A stretch of DNA of 64,000 bases from Verrucomicrobiota bacterium (GTDB taxonomy: Bacteria; Verrucomicrobiota; Kiritimatiellia; UBA8416; JABMPJ01): NCBI GenBank assembly GCA_018648805.1, contig JABGQM010000012.1:1-64000 (forward strand), written 5' to 3'. Below, piece after piece: positions 19,312 through 27,011 of this stretch; position 1 is the first letter of the stretch; each line of letters opens with the position of its first letter. Under the pieces are notes generated by a model. That model saw only the letters and a list, made by a program, of their open reading frames with translations. It was not told the DNA's origin and ran no database searches. Both the position numbers and the translations under genes were made by a program.

Positions 19312-21504
19312 GTGATTCGGTGGGTGGTCTGTTCCGGTTGCAAGACCCGGTTAGAGCTTGAAGGCGGGCTGGCGGCATCCGAGGTGCACTGTCCGACCTG
19401 TGATATGACCGTTGAGGTGCCGGCGGTAGACGTGGGACCGGGCATCACGGTCGGCGGGTTTGCTGTCGAAAAGCTCATCAGTGTCGGCGGGATGGGTAAG
19501 CTCTTCCTCGCGCGTCAGCTCTCGATGGATCGGCTGGTGGCACTCAAGATCCTGCCGCCGCAGTTCTGTGCCGACCCAGAGAATGTGGAGCGCTTTCTCA
19601 ACGAGGTCCGCATGGCGGCGCGCCTTCAGCACCCCAACGTGGTATCGGCTTACGAGGCGGGCACCGACGAGGGGGTTCACTACCTGGCGATGCAGTATAT
19701 CGAGGGGCAGTCGCTGGTTGACCGCATTCAGGCCGAGGGACCCCTTGCGGAGAAAGAGGCCTTGCGTATTGGGCGCAAACTGGCCACCGCACTGGCCTAT
19801 GGCTGGGAGCAGCACCAGATTATCCACCGGGACGTGAAGCCCGAGAATATTCTACTGGATCAGAGCGGCGAGCCACGCCTGGTGGATATGGGCATTTCCA
19901 AGAGTCTGGCCGCCACCGCAGAGGGCACGGCTGCCGGAACGGTCATGGGCACGCTCAACTACATGAGCCCCGAGCAGATGAATGAACTGGCCTCTGCGGA
20001 TTCGCGTTCGGACATGTTCTCGCTGGGCGCCACGCTCTATCACGCACTGACAGGGACGGTGCCGTTTGAAGGCAAGGCCATCGTGGAAACACTGCAGCAC
20101 ATGGCGGTAGATGCGCTGCCGGATCCTCGCGAGGTGGTCCCGGCGGTGAGCCGCAACTGCGTTGATCTGTTGCACGTCATGCTGGCCCGCAAACCCGAGC
20201 ACCGGCATCAGACATGGAAGGCCCTGATGGCTGACATGGATCGTGTGGCCCGGAAGTTCCCTATCAAAGCCCCCGTACCCAAGGGGAAAGCCTCCCTGAT
20301 TCGTGCCTGGAGCCACAGTGCCGCACAGGGGGCGACCAAGAAGCACACGGTCCACATCAAGCATTCCGGTATCGAGAAGCACCGCGTGCATGTGCACGAT
20401 ACACACACAGGACACGCGAGGCACGCTAAGCATGGTCGGACGGCACCGGTTCTTCACCGGCCCAAGAAGACGAGTCCGGCGGTCCCTATCGCCATTGCCG
20501 CGACCGTCGTCATCGGCCTGCTGTTTGCCGGGATCGCGGCCAGTCGGCACAAGGAGAAGTTGGCGCAGGCAAACGCCGCAAGGCGCACCCGTGCCCGTGT
20601 CGAGGCGCTGGAGCGGCAATTGGAGGCGATCATTGCCCGTGCACAAGCCCATCCGGAGGCATTCGATGCCGCCAAAGCAGCACTCCTGGTCCTCGCGCCG
20701 AAACTATCCGGCACCCGAATGGAAGGCGAGGCCGAAGATGCGATCGTGCGCCTGAAGCATGCCAGCGCCCTGGCGCAGGACGCGGCCTGGCAAGCGTTGC
20801 GCGGGCGCGTCGATCGGCTGGTCTTAGAAGGCAAGCAGGAGGAAGGCCTGGCCCTGTTGCGCGACTATGATGGCGCCTTTGCCGATGCGCTTCGTTCGTT
20901 CCGGTCCACCTACAATCACACGCTTGTCGAGCGTACCCGCACGCAAGAGGCCGCCGCGATACGGCGTAAGTCCGAAGCGCTTCAGGCGGCACGCACGGAG
21001 CTGGACCAGCTCATCGAAAGGTCGGCACGGGCGTTGCTTGCCGGTCGCTATGCCGACGTGCGTTCACAGGTTGCCGCCAAAGATGCCGGGGGAAGTCTAG
21101 ACCTGCTGGCCGATCAGTGGGTGCCGGTGCGGAAGCGCATTGTGGCAGCGGCAAATGTGGAGGGTGCGATTCTGGACTCTTTCAGAAAGGACGCCGGCTT
21201 GAGCGTGACCGTGGGACTCAAAGACGGGGATCAGACGCTCCGTATCCGTAGAGCAGAGGGTGAGGAGGTCGTGGCCGATTACAGAGCCAGTGGCGGTGCC
21301 ACGGTGTTGACGCGCTTCAGGCTGGCTGATCTGACCTCCAAAGAGCGCTTCACACGGGCCGGCATTGACGGGTCGGAGGCCGGCGTCATACGGCAAGGCC
21401 TCGTGGCCGCCAGGGTCGGAGCGAATGACTCAGCCGCGAAATGCTTCCAACAGGTGGATGGCCCCCTGGCCAAGGCTCTCTATCGTGCGGTGGATTCCCG
21501 GTAG
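19312..21504 (+). CDS. Hanks-type Ser/Thr protein kinase with N-terminal zinc ribbon and His-rich linker
   Basis: Residues 1-40 form a zinc ribbon (VVCSGCKTRLEL and VHCPTCDMTVEV). The kinase domain follows with the glycine loop SVGGMGKLFLAR, the VALKIL lysine, and the catalytic loop HRDVKPEN (His172-Arg-Asp174-Val-Lys176). The usual DFG is DMG. A basic juxtamembrane stretch (about residues 344-387) is unusually rich in His. A single membrane helix lies at about 389-410, and an extracytoplasmic coiled coil of about 300 residues follows. The GTG start has a GGGGGAGG site 7 bases upstream. The topology puts the kinase in the cytoplasm and the coiled-coil sensor outside. It stands alone upstream of a convergent msrB. 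Confidence 0.9.
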   Translation: MIRWVVCSGCKTRLELEGGLAASEVHCPTCDMTVEVPAVDVGPGITVGGFAVEKLISVGGMGKLFLARQLSMDRLVALKILPPQFCADPENVERFLNEVRMAARLQHPNVVSAYEAGTDEGVHYLAMQYIEGQSLVDRIQAEGPLAEKEALRIGRKLATALAYGWEQHQIIHRDVKPENILLDQSGEPRLVDMGISKSLAATAEGTAAGTVMGTLNYMSPEQMNELASADSRSDMFSLGATLYHALTGTVPFEGKAIVETLQHMAVDALPDPREVVPAVSRNCVDLLHVMLARKPEHRHQTWKALMADMDRVARKFPIKAPVPKGKASLIRAWSHSAAQGATKKHTVHIKHSGIEKHRVHVHDTHTGHARHAKHGRTAPVLHRPKKTSPAVPIAIAATVVIGLLFAGIAASRHKEKLAQANAARRTRARVEALERQLEAIIARAQAHPEAFDAAKAALLVLAPKLSGTRMEGEAEDAIVRLKHASALAQDAAWQALRGRVDRLVLEGKQEEGLALLRDYDGAFADALRSFRSTYNHTLVERTRTQEAAAIRRKSEALQAARTELDQLIERSARALLAGRYADVRSQVAAKDAGGSLDLLADQWVPVRKRIVAAANVEGAILDSFRKDAGLSVTVGLKDGDQTLRIRRAEGEEVVADYRASGGATVLTRFRLADLTSKERFTRAGIDGSEAGVIRQGLVAARVGANDSAAKCFQQVDGPLAKALYRAVDSR

Positions 21505-21540
21505 ATGCGCATTATCGGTTCTGGGCCGTCCCTAATCGCA

Positions 21541-22026
21541 CTACTCCTCTTTGAAGCCCAGACTGACCGAGTTGATGCAGTAGCGCAAGCCGGTGGGGGC
21601 GGGACCGTCGTTGAAGACGTGCCCGAGATGGCCGCCGCAGTTGGAGCAGACGACCTCGGTACGCACACGGCCGAGGCTATCGTCGACGCGCTCTGTGATG
21701 TTGCTGCTGTGCGACGTCTGGTAGAAGCTCGGCCAGCCGCAGCCGGACTCGTATTTCTCCCCGGCGGCAAAGAGCGGCTCACCGCAGCCGCCGCAGACAT
21801 AGGTGCCGTCGGCCTTGTGGTCCAGGTAGGCGCCGCTGCCGGGACGCTCAGTGCCGGCTTCGCGCAGTACGTTGTAGGCTTCGGGGGATAGCTCGGCTTT
21901 CCACTCGGCGTCACTCTTCTGGATCTTGGCTGTCATCGTGTTCTCTCCTGCGGGGTTCTCCATAACAGCCCCCTGGCGGCAAGCCGCCAGCAGGACCAGT
22001 GAACAGATCAAGGCGCTTGTTTTCAT
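21541..22026 (-). CDS. msrB: Peptide methionine-R-sulfoxide reductase MsrB, lipoprotein form
   Basis: MsrB reduces methionine-R-sulfoxide in proteins. The four zinc-binding cysteines are seen as CGGCG (Cys78, Cys81) and CSNCG (Cys127, Cys130). The catalytic cysteine is Cys150 in RYCINS, and GCGWPSF contains the probable resolving Cys96. The N-terminus is a lipoprotein signal with lipobox LAAC (Cys16), so the enzyme should act in the envelope; an internal Met32 would give a cytoplasmic form. The ATG at 22026 has GGAGATG 6 bases upstream. Family and start are well supported. Confidence 0.93.
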   Translation of the reverse strand: MKTSALICSLVLLAACRQGAVMENPAGENTMTAKIQKSDAEWKAELSPEAYNVLREAGTERPGSGAYLDHKADGTYVCGGCGEPLFAAGEKYESGCGWPSFYQTSHSSNITERVDDSLGRVRTEVVCSNCGGHLGHVFNDGPAPTGLRYCINSVSLGFKEE

Positions 22027-22084
22027 ATCTACATCTCCAGACGGCATTGTTTTGAGATGTTCAGTGTACCTCATAAAGCGGGAG

Positions 22085-22729
22085 CTAACCACACTCCTTC
22101 GCCGTGTTCTTGACGTTCCTCGCCTTCCGCTTCGCTCCCCTACCCTCTTGGCGAGAGATCTCATTGGCGAATCTCTTCTTCGTGCGATATACCTCTGAAA
22201 GGTACGCTTCCACATCCGACAGACCGACGTTCCGGCCCTTTCTTGTTCCGTAGAGATCCGGCAGGATATCCGGCAATGTGATCACGTCCTCAATCTGAAG
22301 TGCCGTGTGTGTGGGGCTTCGAATCACCCCCAGATCATTGAGAACAACCAGCATTTTGCTGCATAGTTGTGTCGTGCAAGTGATGGGGCGGCATTTCTTA
22401 AGTCGGCACCCTTGATCGCTCAGTGCCGGACACGGACCGTTCCCGACCGTGCGTACGCCTTTCGGTCGCCGCATGGAATTGTACCACTGACGATCGAACC
22501 GCGTTTGGACGGCATTCAGTGACTCCCAGTTGTCGTGCACCTGGTTGTCGATCATGCAACAACACCATGCCTCGCGCCCCGACCGTTCGCCGCTTGCCAA
22601 ATCCTCCAGCGTTCGCCGTGCGCAGTTACTGCACAGATCCCCGAACAAGGCAAAGAAGGACCATAGAGCCTTCTCGATCTGGTGAAACCATCTCAAATAG
22701 TTGCTGTTCACAGACATTCGGGTACCCAT
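22085..22729 (-). CDS. Cys-rich protein, YkgJ-like metal- or Fe-S-binding candidate
   Basis: The 214-residue protein has an N-terminal LCSNCARR and a central cluster [21 protein letters not shown] followed by TTQLC, here given in two parts. This resembles the CxBxCPAL...C...C...RP..C pattern of YkgJ-type (zinc/iron-chelating) proteins. A WCCCM triplet is a further unusual feature. The C-terminus is basic. Three possible starts (GTG 22732, ATG 22729, ATG 22717); I prefer 22729, with AGGAA upstream. The gene sits between msrB and an acetyltransferase and is somewhat lower in GC than its neighbours. Confidence 0.55.
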   Translation of the reverse strand: MGTRMSVNSNYLRWFHQIEKALWSFFALFGDLCSNCARRTLEDLASGERSGREAWCCCMIDNQVHDNWESLNAVQTRFDRQWYNSMRRPKGVRTVGNGPCPALSDQGCRLKKCRPITCTTQLCSKMLVVLNDLGVIRSPTHTALQIEDVITLPDILPDLYGTRKGRNVGLSDVEAYLSEVYRTKKRFANEISRQEGRGAKRKARNVKNTAKECG

Positions 22730-22852
22730 CACTGTTCCTGTTCTATCTTTTTCACTGCGTCGTGGTAGTGGACGTAGTTCTCGCGAATTGTGGGGACGTC
22801 AGTAGTGACGCGACGCTGCTTAGAAATATGGCGGACGGACATGATAGCACAC

Positions 22853-23398
22853 CTACTCTCTCCAGTGCTGTGGCTCATTCAGGACCTCTGAACACTGAAT
22901 CTTCCCAGAGTTGTATGCCAGGACATCACCATTCAATTCTTGAATCATCCATGCTCCTGCGTGTTCCTCGGGGATGGGATAGGGCGCTTCAAACCCTTGC
23001 TCGCCGGCGGGTATGAAACCGCAACGAGGGTAATAGGTTGGATGCCCAAGAACGAACACCAACTCTGTTCCGGATGCCTTAAGCAGCCTCAACCCTTCGT
23101 TAATCAGCTTTACTCCGATGCCCTTCTTCTGTTCCTGCGGAAGTATTGCCAAAGGAGCCAGTATGTGAGCAGAGATTGATCGTGCCGTTTGAGTAACGAC
23201 AGCTTTTGTGTATAGGATATGGCCAATCAGCTTGTTGTTCTCAACGGCCACTAGAGACAGGAGTGGCATAGCTGTTTCATCACTCAGCAGATCATCGACA
23301 AGCTTCGCAATCTCTGGACCTTTGTCTTTGCCAAATGCCTGATTGTGGATATTCAGTATTTCTTTGCGTTCTGATTCTGTTGATTCTCTTATTTTCAA
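22853..23398 (-). CDS. GNAT-family N-acetyltransferase
   Basis: The 181-residue protein has the GNAT core: LAPLAILPQEQKKGIGVKLI contains the acetyl-CoA-binding Q/RxxGxG/A loop and is followed by LGHPTYYPRCGFIPA, the characteristic putative acetyltransferase ending (YhbS-like). The start codon is TTG with AGAGGG 7 bases upstream. Base composition is clearly more AT-rich than in surrounding genes, consistent with acquisition by transfer. The substrate is unknown. Confidence 0.85.
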   Translation of the reverse strand: MKIRESTESERKEILNIHNQAFGKDKGPEIAKLVDDLLSDETAMPLLSLVAVENNKLIGHILYTKAVVTQTARSISAHILAPLAILPQEQKKGIGVKLINEGLRLLKASGTELVFVLGHPTYYPRCGFIPAGEQGFEAPYPIPEEHAGAWMIQELNGDVLAYNSGKIQCSEVLNEPQHWRE

Positions 23399-23422
23399 TG
23401 GTAATCCCTCTTCTTTTGGGGT

Positions 23423-23495
23423 GCTAACGTTTGCAGATCAGCGGCGCCCGCCAGCGCGTACGCTAGCGGGTGGCGGGACGCCGTACCGTTCAGCG
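23423..23495 (-). repeat. Imperfect stem-loop resembling an integron attC site
   Basis: Read on the minus strand, the segment ends in CGTTAGC and begins in GCTGAACG. It folds into a long imperfect hairpin with unpaired bases (GGCGTCCCGCCA against TGGCGGGCGCC). It lies 24 bases upstream of the TTG start of the AT-rich acetyltransferase, as an attC of a preceding cassette would. The core sequences deviate from the GTTRRRY and RYYYAAC consensus, no integrase is visible and no second site follows the gene, so I keep this tentative. The rest of 23496-23620 holds no gene I can support. Confidence 0.3.
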
Positions 23496-23620
23496 TGATA
23501 TTCGCCGTCCCGTCCGGTTGACGCTTCTGCTGGACCGAATCTTCTTTGAGTAGAGGGCACAGGGCACTCAACCACCCGTCGGCCATCTTCCAGGCCCCGC
23601 CGATAGCGTGCCGTCCTTGG

Positions 23621-23911
23621 CTAGTCTGGTTTTGGAACCAGGCGATCGATTTCTCCAGAGTGAATCATGGGCTCACATTGCCGCCATCCTTTGATATGTA
23701 GGTCGCCGATGAAAATCTGTGGCACGAAATCGACGTCCTCTCCGCAGCGCTTGTACATTTGACGGGTGTTGTCTGAAGCAACAAACGCTTCCTGCTCCCC
23801 ATCCCATTCAACGGCATATGCCGTGAAGGTGACGCCTCGCTCGCGAAAGAAGTCGAGGGCCTTCGTACACAGGCCGCATACGCTTGCATAGTATATTTCA
23901 ATCGGCACCAT
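23621..23911 (-). CDS. Glutaredoxin-like protein
   Basis: The 96-residue protein has a thioredoxin-fold start (IEIYYASVCGLCTKALDFF), a CGLC redox pair (Cys12, Cys15) and the conserved cis-proline segment VDFVPQIFIGD, which together indicate a glutaredoxin-type oxidoreductase. The ATG at 23920 lies directly against AAAGG, so the second ATG at 23911, 9 bases from that site, is the better start. Its 5' end faces rsmI 18 bases away, in the same direction, and the two are probably co-transcribed. Confidence 0.8.
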   Translation of the reverse strand: MVPIEIYYASVCGLCTKALDFFRERGVTFTAYAVEWDGEQEAFVASDNTRQMYKRCGEDVDFVPQIFIGDLHIKGWRQCEPMIHSGEIDRLVPKPD

Positions 23912-23929
23912 TTCTGACATCCTTTCAGT

Positions 23930-24649
23930 TCAGCGACCCACACTGAGGTCGTTGATTGGCGAGGACCGCGCAAACTTGGGGTTGTTGCCGGCAATCACAA
24001 TGCTAACCTCGCCCTTAACCTTGGTATCCCCGAACTGGGCGGCGAGATCGGAGAGATAGCCGCGCGAGACGCGTTCGAACTTCTTGGTCAGTTCGATGCA
24101 GACCGCGGCCTGGCGGTCGCCCAGGACCTCGTGCGCAGCGGTAAGACATTTACCGACGCGGTAGGGCGATTCGAAGAGGACAAGGGTATGCGGCATCTCA
24201 CGTTCGCTCTCGAAGAAACGGCGCAGGGCACCGGCCTTGCGTGGGGGAAACCCTTTGAAGGTGTAGCTCGAGGTGGAGAGGCCGGACACGACGAGCGCGA
24301 CCGGGACGGCGGAGGCCCCGGGGATGACCTGTAGCTCGAGGTCACGTTCAACCGCCAGGGCGACGAGGCGGTAGCCGGGATCGCTGATGCCGGGCATGCC
24401 GCCATCCGAACAGAGGGCGACGGTGCGTCCGGATTCGAGCGCCTGGACGAGGCGCTGGCCGGCCCGCTGCTCATTACCTTCACGGTAGGAGAGTAGCTCA
24501 GAAGGACGGGGAATGTTGAAGTGTTGCAGCAGGATGCGGGTGCGGCGCGTGTCTTCGCAGGCGATGACATCCGCGCCCTGGAGCGCCTCGACCCCGCGCC
24601 GGCTCATATCATCCAGGTTTCCAATCGGTGTCGCGACTATGTAGAGCAT
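23930..24649 (-). CDS. rsmI: 16S rRNA (cytidine-1402 2'-O)-methyltransferase RsmI
   Basis: RsmI methylates the ribose of C1402 in the decoding centre of 16S rRNA using SAM. The sequence has LYIVATPIGNLDDMSRR at the N-terminus, ADVIACEDTRRT, LCSDGGMPGISDPGYR and GASAVPVALVVSGL, all hallmarks of the family. The length of 239 residues is a little shorter than usual at the C-terminus. The ATG at 24649 has AAAGGACC 6 bases upstream; a longer TTG-type extension is not needed. Confidence 0.93.
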   Translation of the reverse strand: MLYIVATPIGNLDDMSRRGVEALQGADVIACEDTRRTRILLQHFNIPRPSELLSYREGNEQRAGQRLVQALESGRTVALCSDGGMPGISDPGYRLVALAVERDLELQVIPGASAVPVALVVSGLSTSSYTFKGFPPRKAGALRRFFESEREMPHTLVLFESPYRVGKCLTAAHEVLGDRQAAVCIELTKKFERVSRGYLSDLAAQFGDTKVKGEVSIVIAGNNPKFARSSPINDLSVGR

Positions 24650-24675
24650 GATGGTCCTTTCAGGCGGGGAAAGGT

Positions 24676-24764
24676 TGACCACGGATTGCACGGATGTAAC
24701 GGATAGCGCCTGACGGCGCTTGGGAGGATTCCCGTATCCGTGTCATCCGTGTCATCCGTGGTCA
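24676..24764. repeat. Dispersed palindromic repeat, family A, copy 1
   Basis: The left arm is TGACCACGGATTGCACGGAT and the right arm ends ATCCGTGTCATCCGTGGTCA, so the outer 15 bases are near-perfect complements. Both arms iterate CACGGAT. A small GC-rich hairpin (CGCCTGACGGCG) lies in the centre. The right arm overlaps the 3' end of hflX and supplies its last codons and TGA stop. Confidence 0.85.
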
Positions 24765-25876
24765 TTCTCCCCTGGGAAATGTACATCGTGGGCCAGCAGT
24801 TCTTCAACGATACGCGCCTTGAGCTTGTCGAGGCCCTCGCCTTTCCGCGCCGACACCACAACGGCATCATGGTGGATCGCCAGCAGATGGTCCAGCTGAT
24901 CCTGTGTGGCCGCATCGCTCTTGTTGAGCACAATCATGTAGGGGACCGCCTCGGCCTCGATCTCGGCCAGGGTCTCATGCACGACGTCAATCTGGGTGGC
25001 GATGCCGGGATCGGCCGCATCCGCGATGAGCAGGAGCAGATCGGATTCGCGGGCCACATCGAGGGTGGAGCGGAATGAGGCGACGAGTCCGTGCGGCAGG
25101 TGGCGGATGAAGCCGACGGTGTCGGTCAGGAGCAGCTTGCGATTCTCGGGCACGTGCACGAGGCGGGTCTTGGTGTCGAGCGTGGCAAAGAGGCGGTCAT
25201 CGACGTACGCCCCGGCCTGGGTGCAGGCGTTGAGGAGGGTGGATTTTCCGGCATTGGTGTAGCCCACCAGCGAGACGAGCGGCCAGGGACGACGCTTGCG
25301 TACACTGGCGTGGCGCTTGCCGATGCGGTCGAGGCGCCGCTTAAGATCGCTGATACGCCGCCGCATGGGCGCGTTGCGGAGCTGGAGCGGACTCTCACCG
25401 GGACCACGCATGCCGATACCGCCCTGGAAGCGCTGCTGCTTGCGCGAGACAGGAATGCGCGAGATGAGGTATTGCAGCTGGGCCAGTTCAACCTGCACCT
25501 TGGCTTCGGCCGAGCGGGCGCGTCGCGCAAAGATCTGGAGGATCACTTCGGTACGGTCGATCACCTTGATGCCCAGTGCCAGATCGAGGTTGTTGACCTG
25601 CACGGCGCTGAGTTCGTTGTCGAATATGACCACATTGGCTTTGCCCTCGCGACAGGCCAACTGAATATCGACCAGCTTGCCTTCTCCGACAAAAAGGCCA
25701 GGCGTGGGACGATCGCGGCGCTGGGTGATGCAGCCAATCGTGGCGGCCCCGGCGCTGTCGGCCAGGCGTTCCAGCTCGGCCAGGGAGTCCTCGGCTTCGC
25801 GGCGATCGCGGCGGCCGAGCACCACCTGCACAAGCAAGGCGCGCTCTCGGGGTTGGGATGGATCTGTTGCTTTCAT
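24752..25876 (-). CDS. hflX: GTPase HflX
   Basis: HflX is a ribosome-associated GTPase that splits or rescues stalled ribosomes. The N-terminal domain has the LVGEGK-like FVGEGKLVDI, followed by NELSAVQVNNLDLALG, the GPGES motif and the G1 P-loop GYTNAGKSTLLN. G3 is DTVGFI and G4 is NKSD. The start at 25876 has GAAGG 6 bases upstream; a longer in-frame start at 25981 would read through a repeat and is rejected. The last residues (NDHG) and the stop codon come from repeat family A, so the native C-terminus may have been altered. Confidence 0.94.
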   Translation of the reverse strand: MKATDPSQPRERALLVQVVLGRRDRREAEDSLAELERLADSAGAATIGCITQRRDRPTPGLFVGEGKLVDIQLACREGKANVVIFDNELSAVQVNNLDLALGIKVIDRTEVILQIFARRARSAEAKVQVELAQLQYLISRIPVSRKQQRFQGGIGMRGPGESPLQLRNAPMRRRISDLKRRLDRIGKRHASVRKRRPWPLVSLVGYTNAGKSTLLNACTQAGAYVDDRLFATLDTKTRLVHVPENRKLLLTDTVGFIRHLPHGLVASFRSTLDVARESDLLLLIADAADPGIATQIDVVHETLAEIEAEAVPYMIVLNKSDAATQDQLDHLLAIHHDAVVVSARKGEGLDKLKARIVEELLAHDVHFPGENDHG

Positions 25877-25882
25877 ATGCGC

Positions 25883-26024
25883 CTTCAACATCCAACAGCC
25901 AACGTCCAATGTCCAACAACCAAGTGGGCGTGCAGCGTGAATGAACTGTCCTTGGACGGAACATTCGACTGTCGCACGCACTTGAGCGTTGGGTGTTGGA
26001 TGTTGGGTGTTGGGCGTTCAGTTC
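25883..26024. repeat. Dispersed palindromic repeat, family C, copy 2
   Basis: The left arm has CAACATCCAACAGCC and CCAATGTCCAACAACCAAG, and the right arm has TTGGGTGTTGGATGTTGG and GTTGGGCGTTC. An inner segment with GTGGGCGTGC and GCACGCACTTG repeats the conserved core of this family. The element fills the space between hflX and the small gene that ends at 26032. Confidence 0.82.
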
Positions 26025-26031
26025 CCATTTC

Positions 26032-26280
26032 CTACTTCTCCGCCTGGACACCATCTTTGCGCTTGGTACGGAAGAATTCCTGGCGCAGCTCGCGGCGCGT
26101 CTTGACGGTGGGCTGCTTCTGCCAGGTGCGGAAACGCGCATGCAGATCGGTGTCGTCGATGGCCAGACAGTGCCGGTGGTGGCGCCACTGGCCACGCGGA
26201 TAGCGGTAGATCCAGCAGCGGTCGCCCAGGTTGAGCAGGCAGGCGTGACAGTGGCGTACGGGTTTGGCGCTCTGCTTCAT
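26032..26280 (-). CDS. Small Cys/His/Trp-rich protein
   Basis: I do not recognise this 82-residue protein. CHACLLNLGDRCWIYRYPRG and WRHHRHC contain three cysteines and several histidines spaced as in metal-binding proteins, and the C-terminus is basic (TRRELRQEFFRTKRK). The ATG at 26280 is preceded by a GGGGGCG stretch and lies 13 bases after the STAS gene stop, so both are probably in one transcript. A link with the partner-switch genes upstream is an inference from position only. Confidence 0.55.
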   Translation of the reverse strand: MKQSAKPVRHCHACLLNLGDRCWIYRYPRGQWRHHRHCLAIDDTDLHARFRTWQKQPTVKTRRELRQEFFRTKRKDGVQAEK

Positions 26281-26293
26281 GTCGCCCCCGCGA

Positions 26294-26788
26294 TCATGAT
26301 GCGGTGCGGTCGACGGAATCGCGCAGGGCATCCACCGTGTCACCGAAGCGCTCGACATTCCGCGCGTCGAGATCCATCAGGAGGCTGTGCGCCTCAAGTA
26401 GGGTTTCGGGCATGGGGACCGATTTTTCGAGCAGGGGGATATCTTCCAGGAAGAAGGGCTCACTGTCTGCGTGAGTTCGCAGTTTGAAGGCGGCCTCGAA
26501 GCCCATGCTGTCGAGCAGGATATTGATGTCGTCGCGGGTGGAGATCAGGGCCGGTTTGTGGTGATAGCGCTCGATGAAGATGCGTGCGATCTTGGCCAGC
26601 AGGCCGAGCATGGTGCTGTCGATATGGTCGGTCTTGCGCAAGTCCAGGATGATATCGGAGAGCGGCTCCTGAAAGAGCTCATCGATAAAGGCGTCAAAGC
26701 GGCGACACATCGTAAAGGTCACGCGCCCGGCCAGCCGGATGTGGCAGACCCCTTCTTCGGTGGTCGTCTGGATATTAAACTCACTCAT
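26294..26788 (-). CDS. STAS-domain anti-sigma factor antagonist
   Basis: The first 100 residues form a STAS domain (VCHIRLAGRVTFTMCRRFD, then DIILDLRKTDHIDSTMLGLLAKIA) with the phosphorylatable serine in the DSTMLG motif. Such proteins are switched by a Ser/Thr kinase and a PP2C-type phosphatase and then release a sigma factor or other target. A C-terminal extension of about 60 residues is atypical. The SpoIIE-type phosphatase lies just upstream on the same strand, separated by repeat family C copy 3, and is the likely partner. Confidence 0.87.
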   Translation of the reverse strand: MSEFNIQTTTEEGVCHIRLAGRVTFTMCRRFDAFIDELFQEPLSDIILDLRKTDHIDSTMLGLLAKIARIFIERYHHKPALISTRDDINILLDSMGFEAAFKLRTHADSEPFFLEDIPLLEKSVPMPETLLEAHSLLMDLDARNVERFGDTVDALRDSVDRTAS

Positions 26789-26876
26789 ACCGCAGAGGAC
26801 CATACTCGCATCACGGGCGGGGGTTCAAGGTTCAAGGTGACTTGGACATTCCCTCATTTTCTTGGAAAACGTGGGG

Positions 26877-26986
26877 TCAACGCCCAACATCCAATGCCCA
26901 ACATCCAACATCCAAGGAGATATGAGCCTATTCTCCCTCCTCACTTGGGCGTTGGACGTTGGATGTTGGTTGTTGGGCGTTCAATT
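26877..26986. repeat. Dispersed palindromic repeat, family C, copy 3
   Basis: The left arm is built of CCCAACATCCAATG and ACATCCAACATCCAA units, and the right arm of TTGGATGTTGGTTGTTGGGC. A shorter central segment links the arms and lacks the long conserved inner core of copies 1 and 4. It separates the STAS gene from the phosphatase gene. Confidence 0.8.
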
Positions 26987-27011
26987 CTCTTCCTGTCGCT
27001 CATCCAGAGGA

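Noticed and set aside
25877-25981. Longer N-terminus of HflX starting at 25981
   Set aside because: The extra residues are translated from a palindromic repeat, and the ATG at 25876 has a good ribosome binding site.
25091-26203. A 370-codon open frame on the plus strand
   Set aside because: It is antisense to hflX and runs through repeat family C, so it is a shadow.
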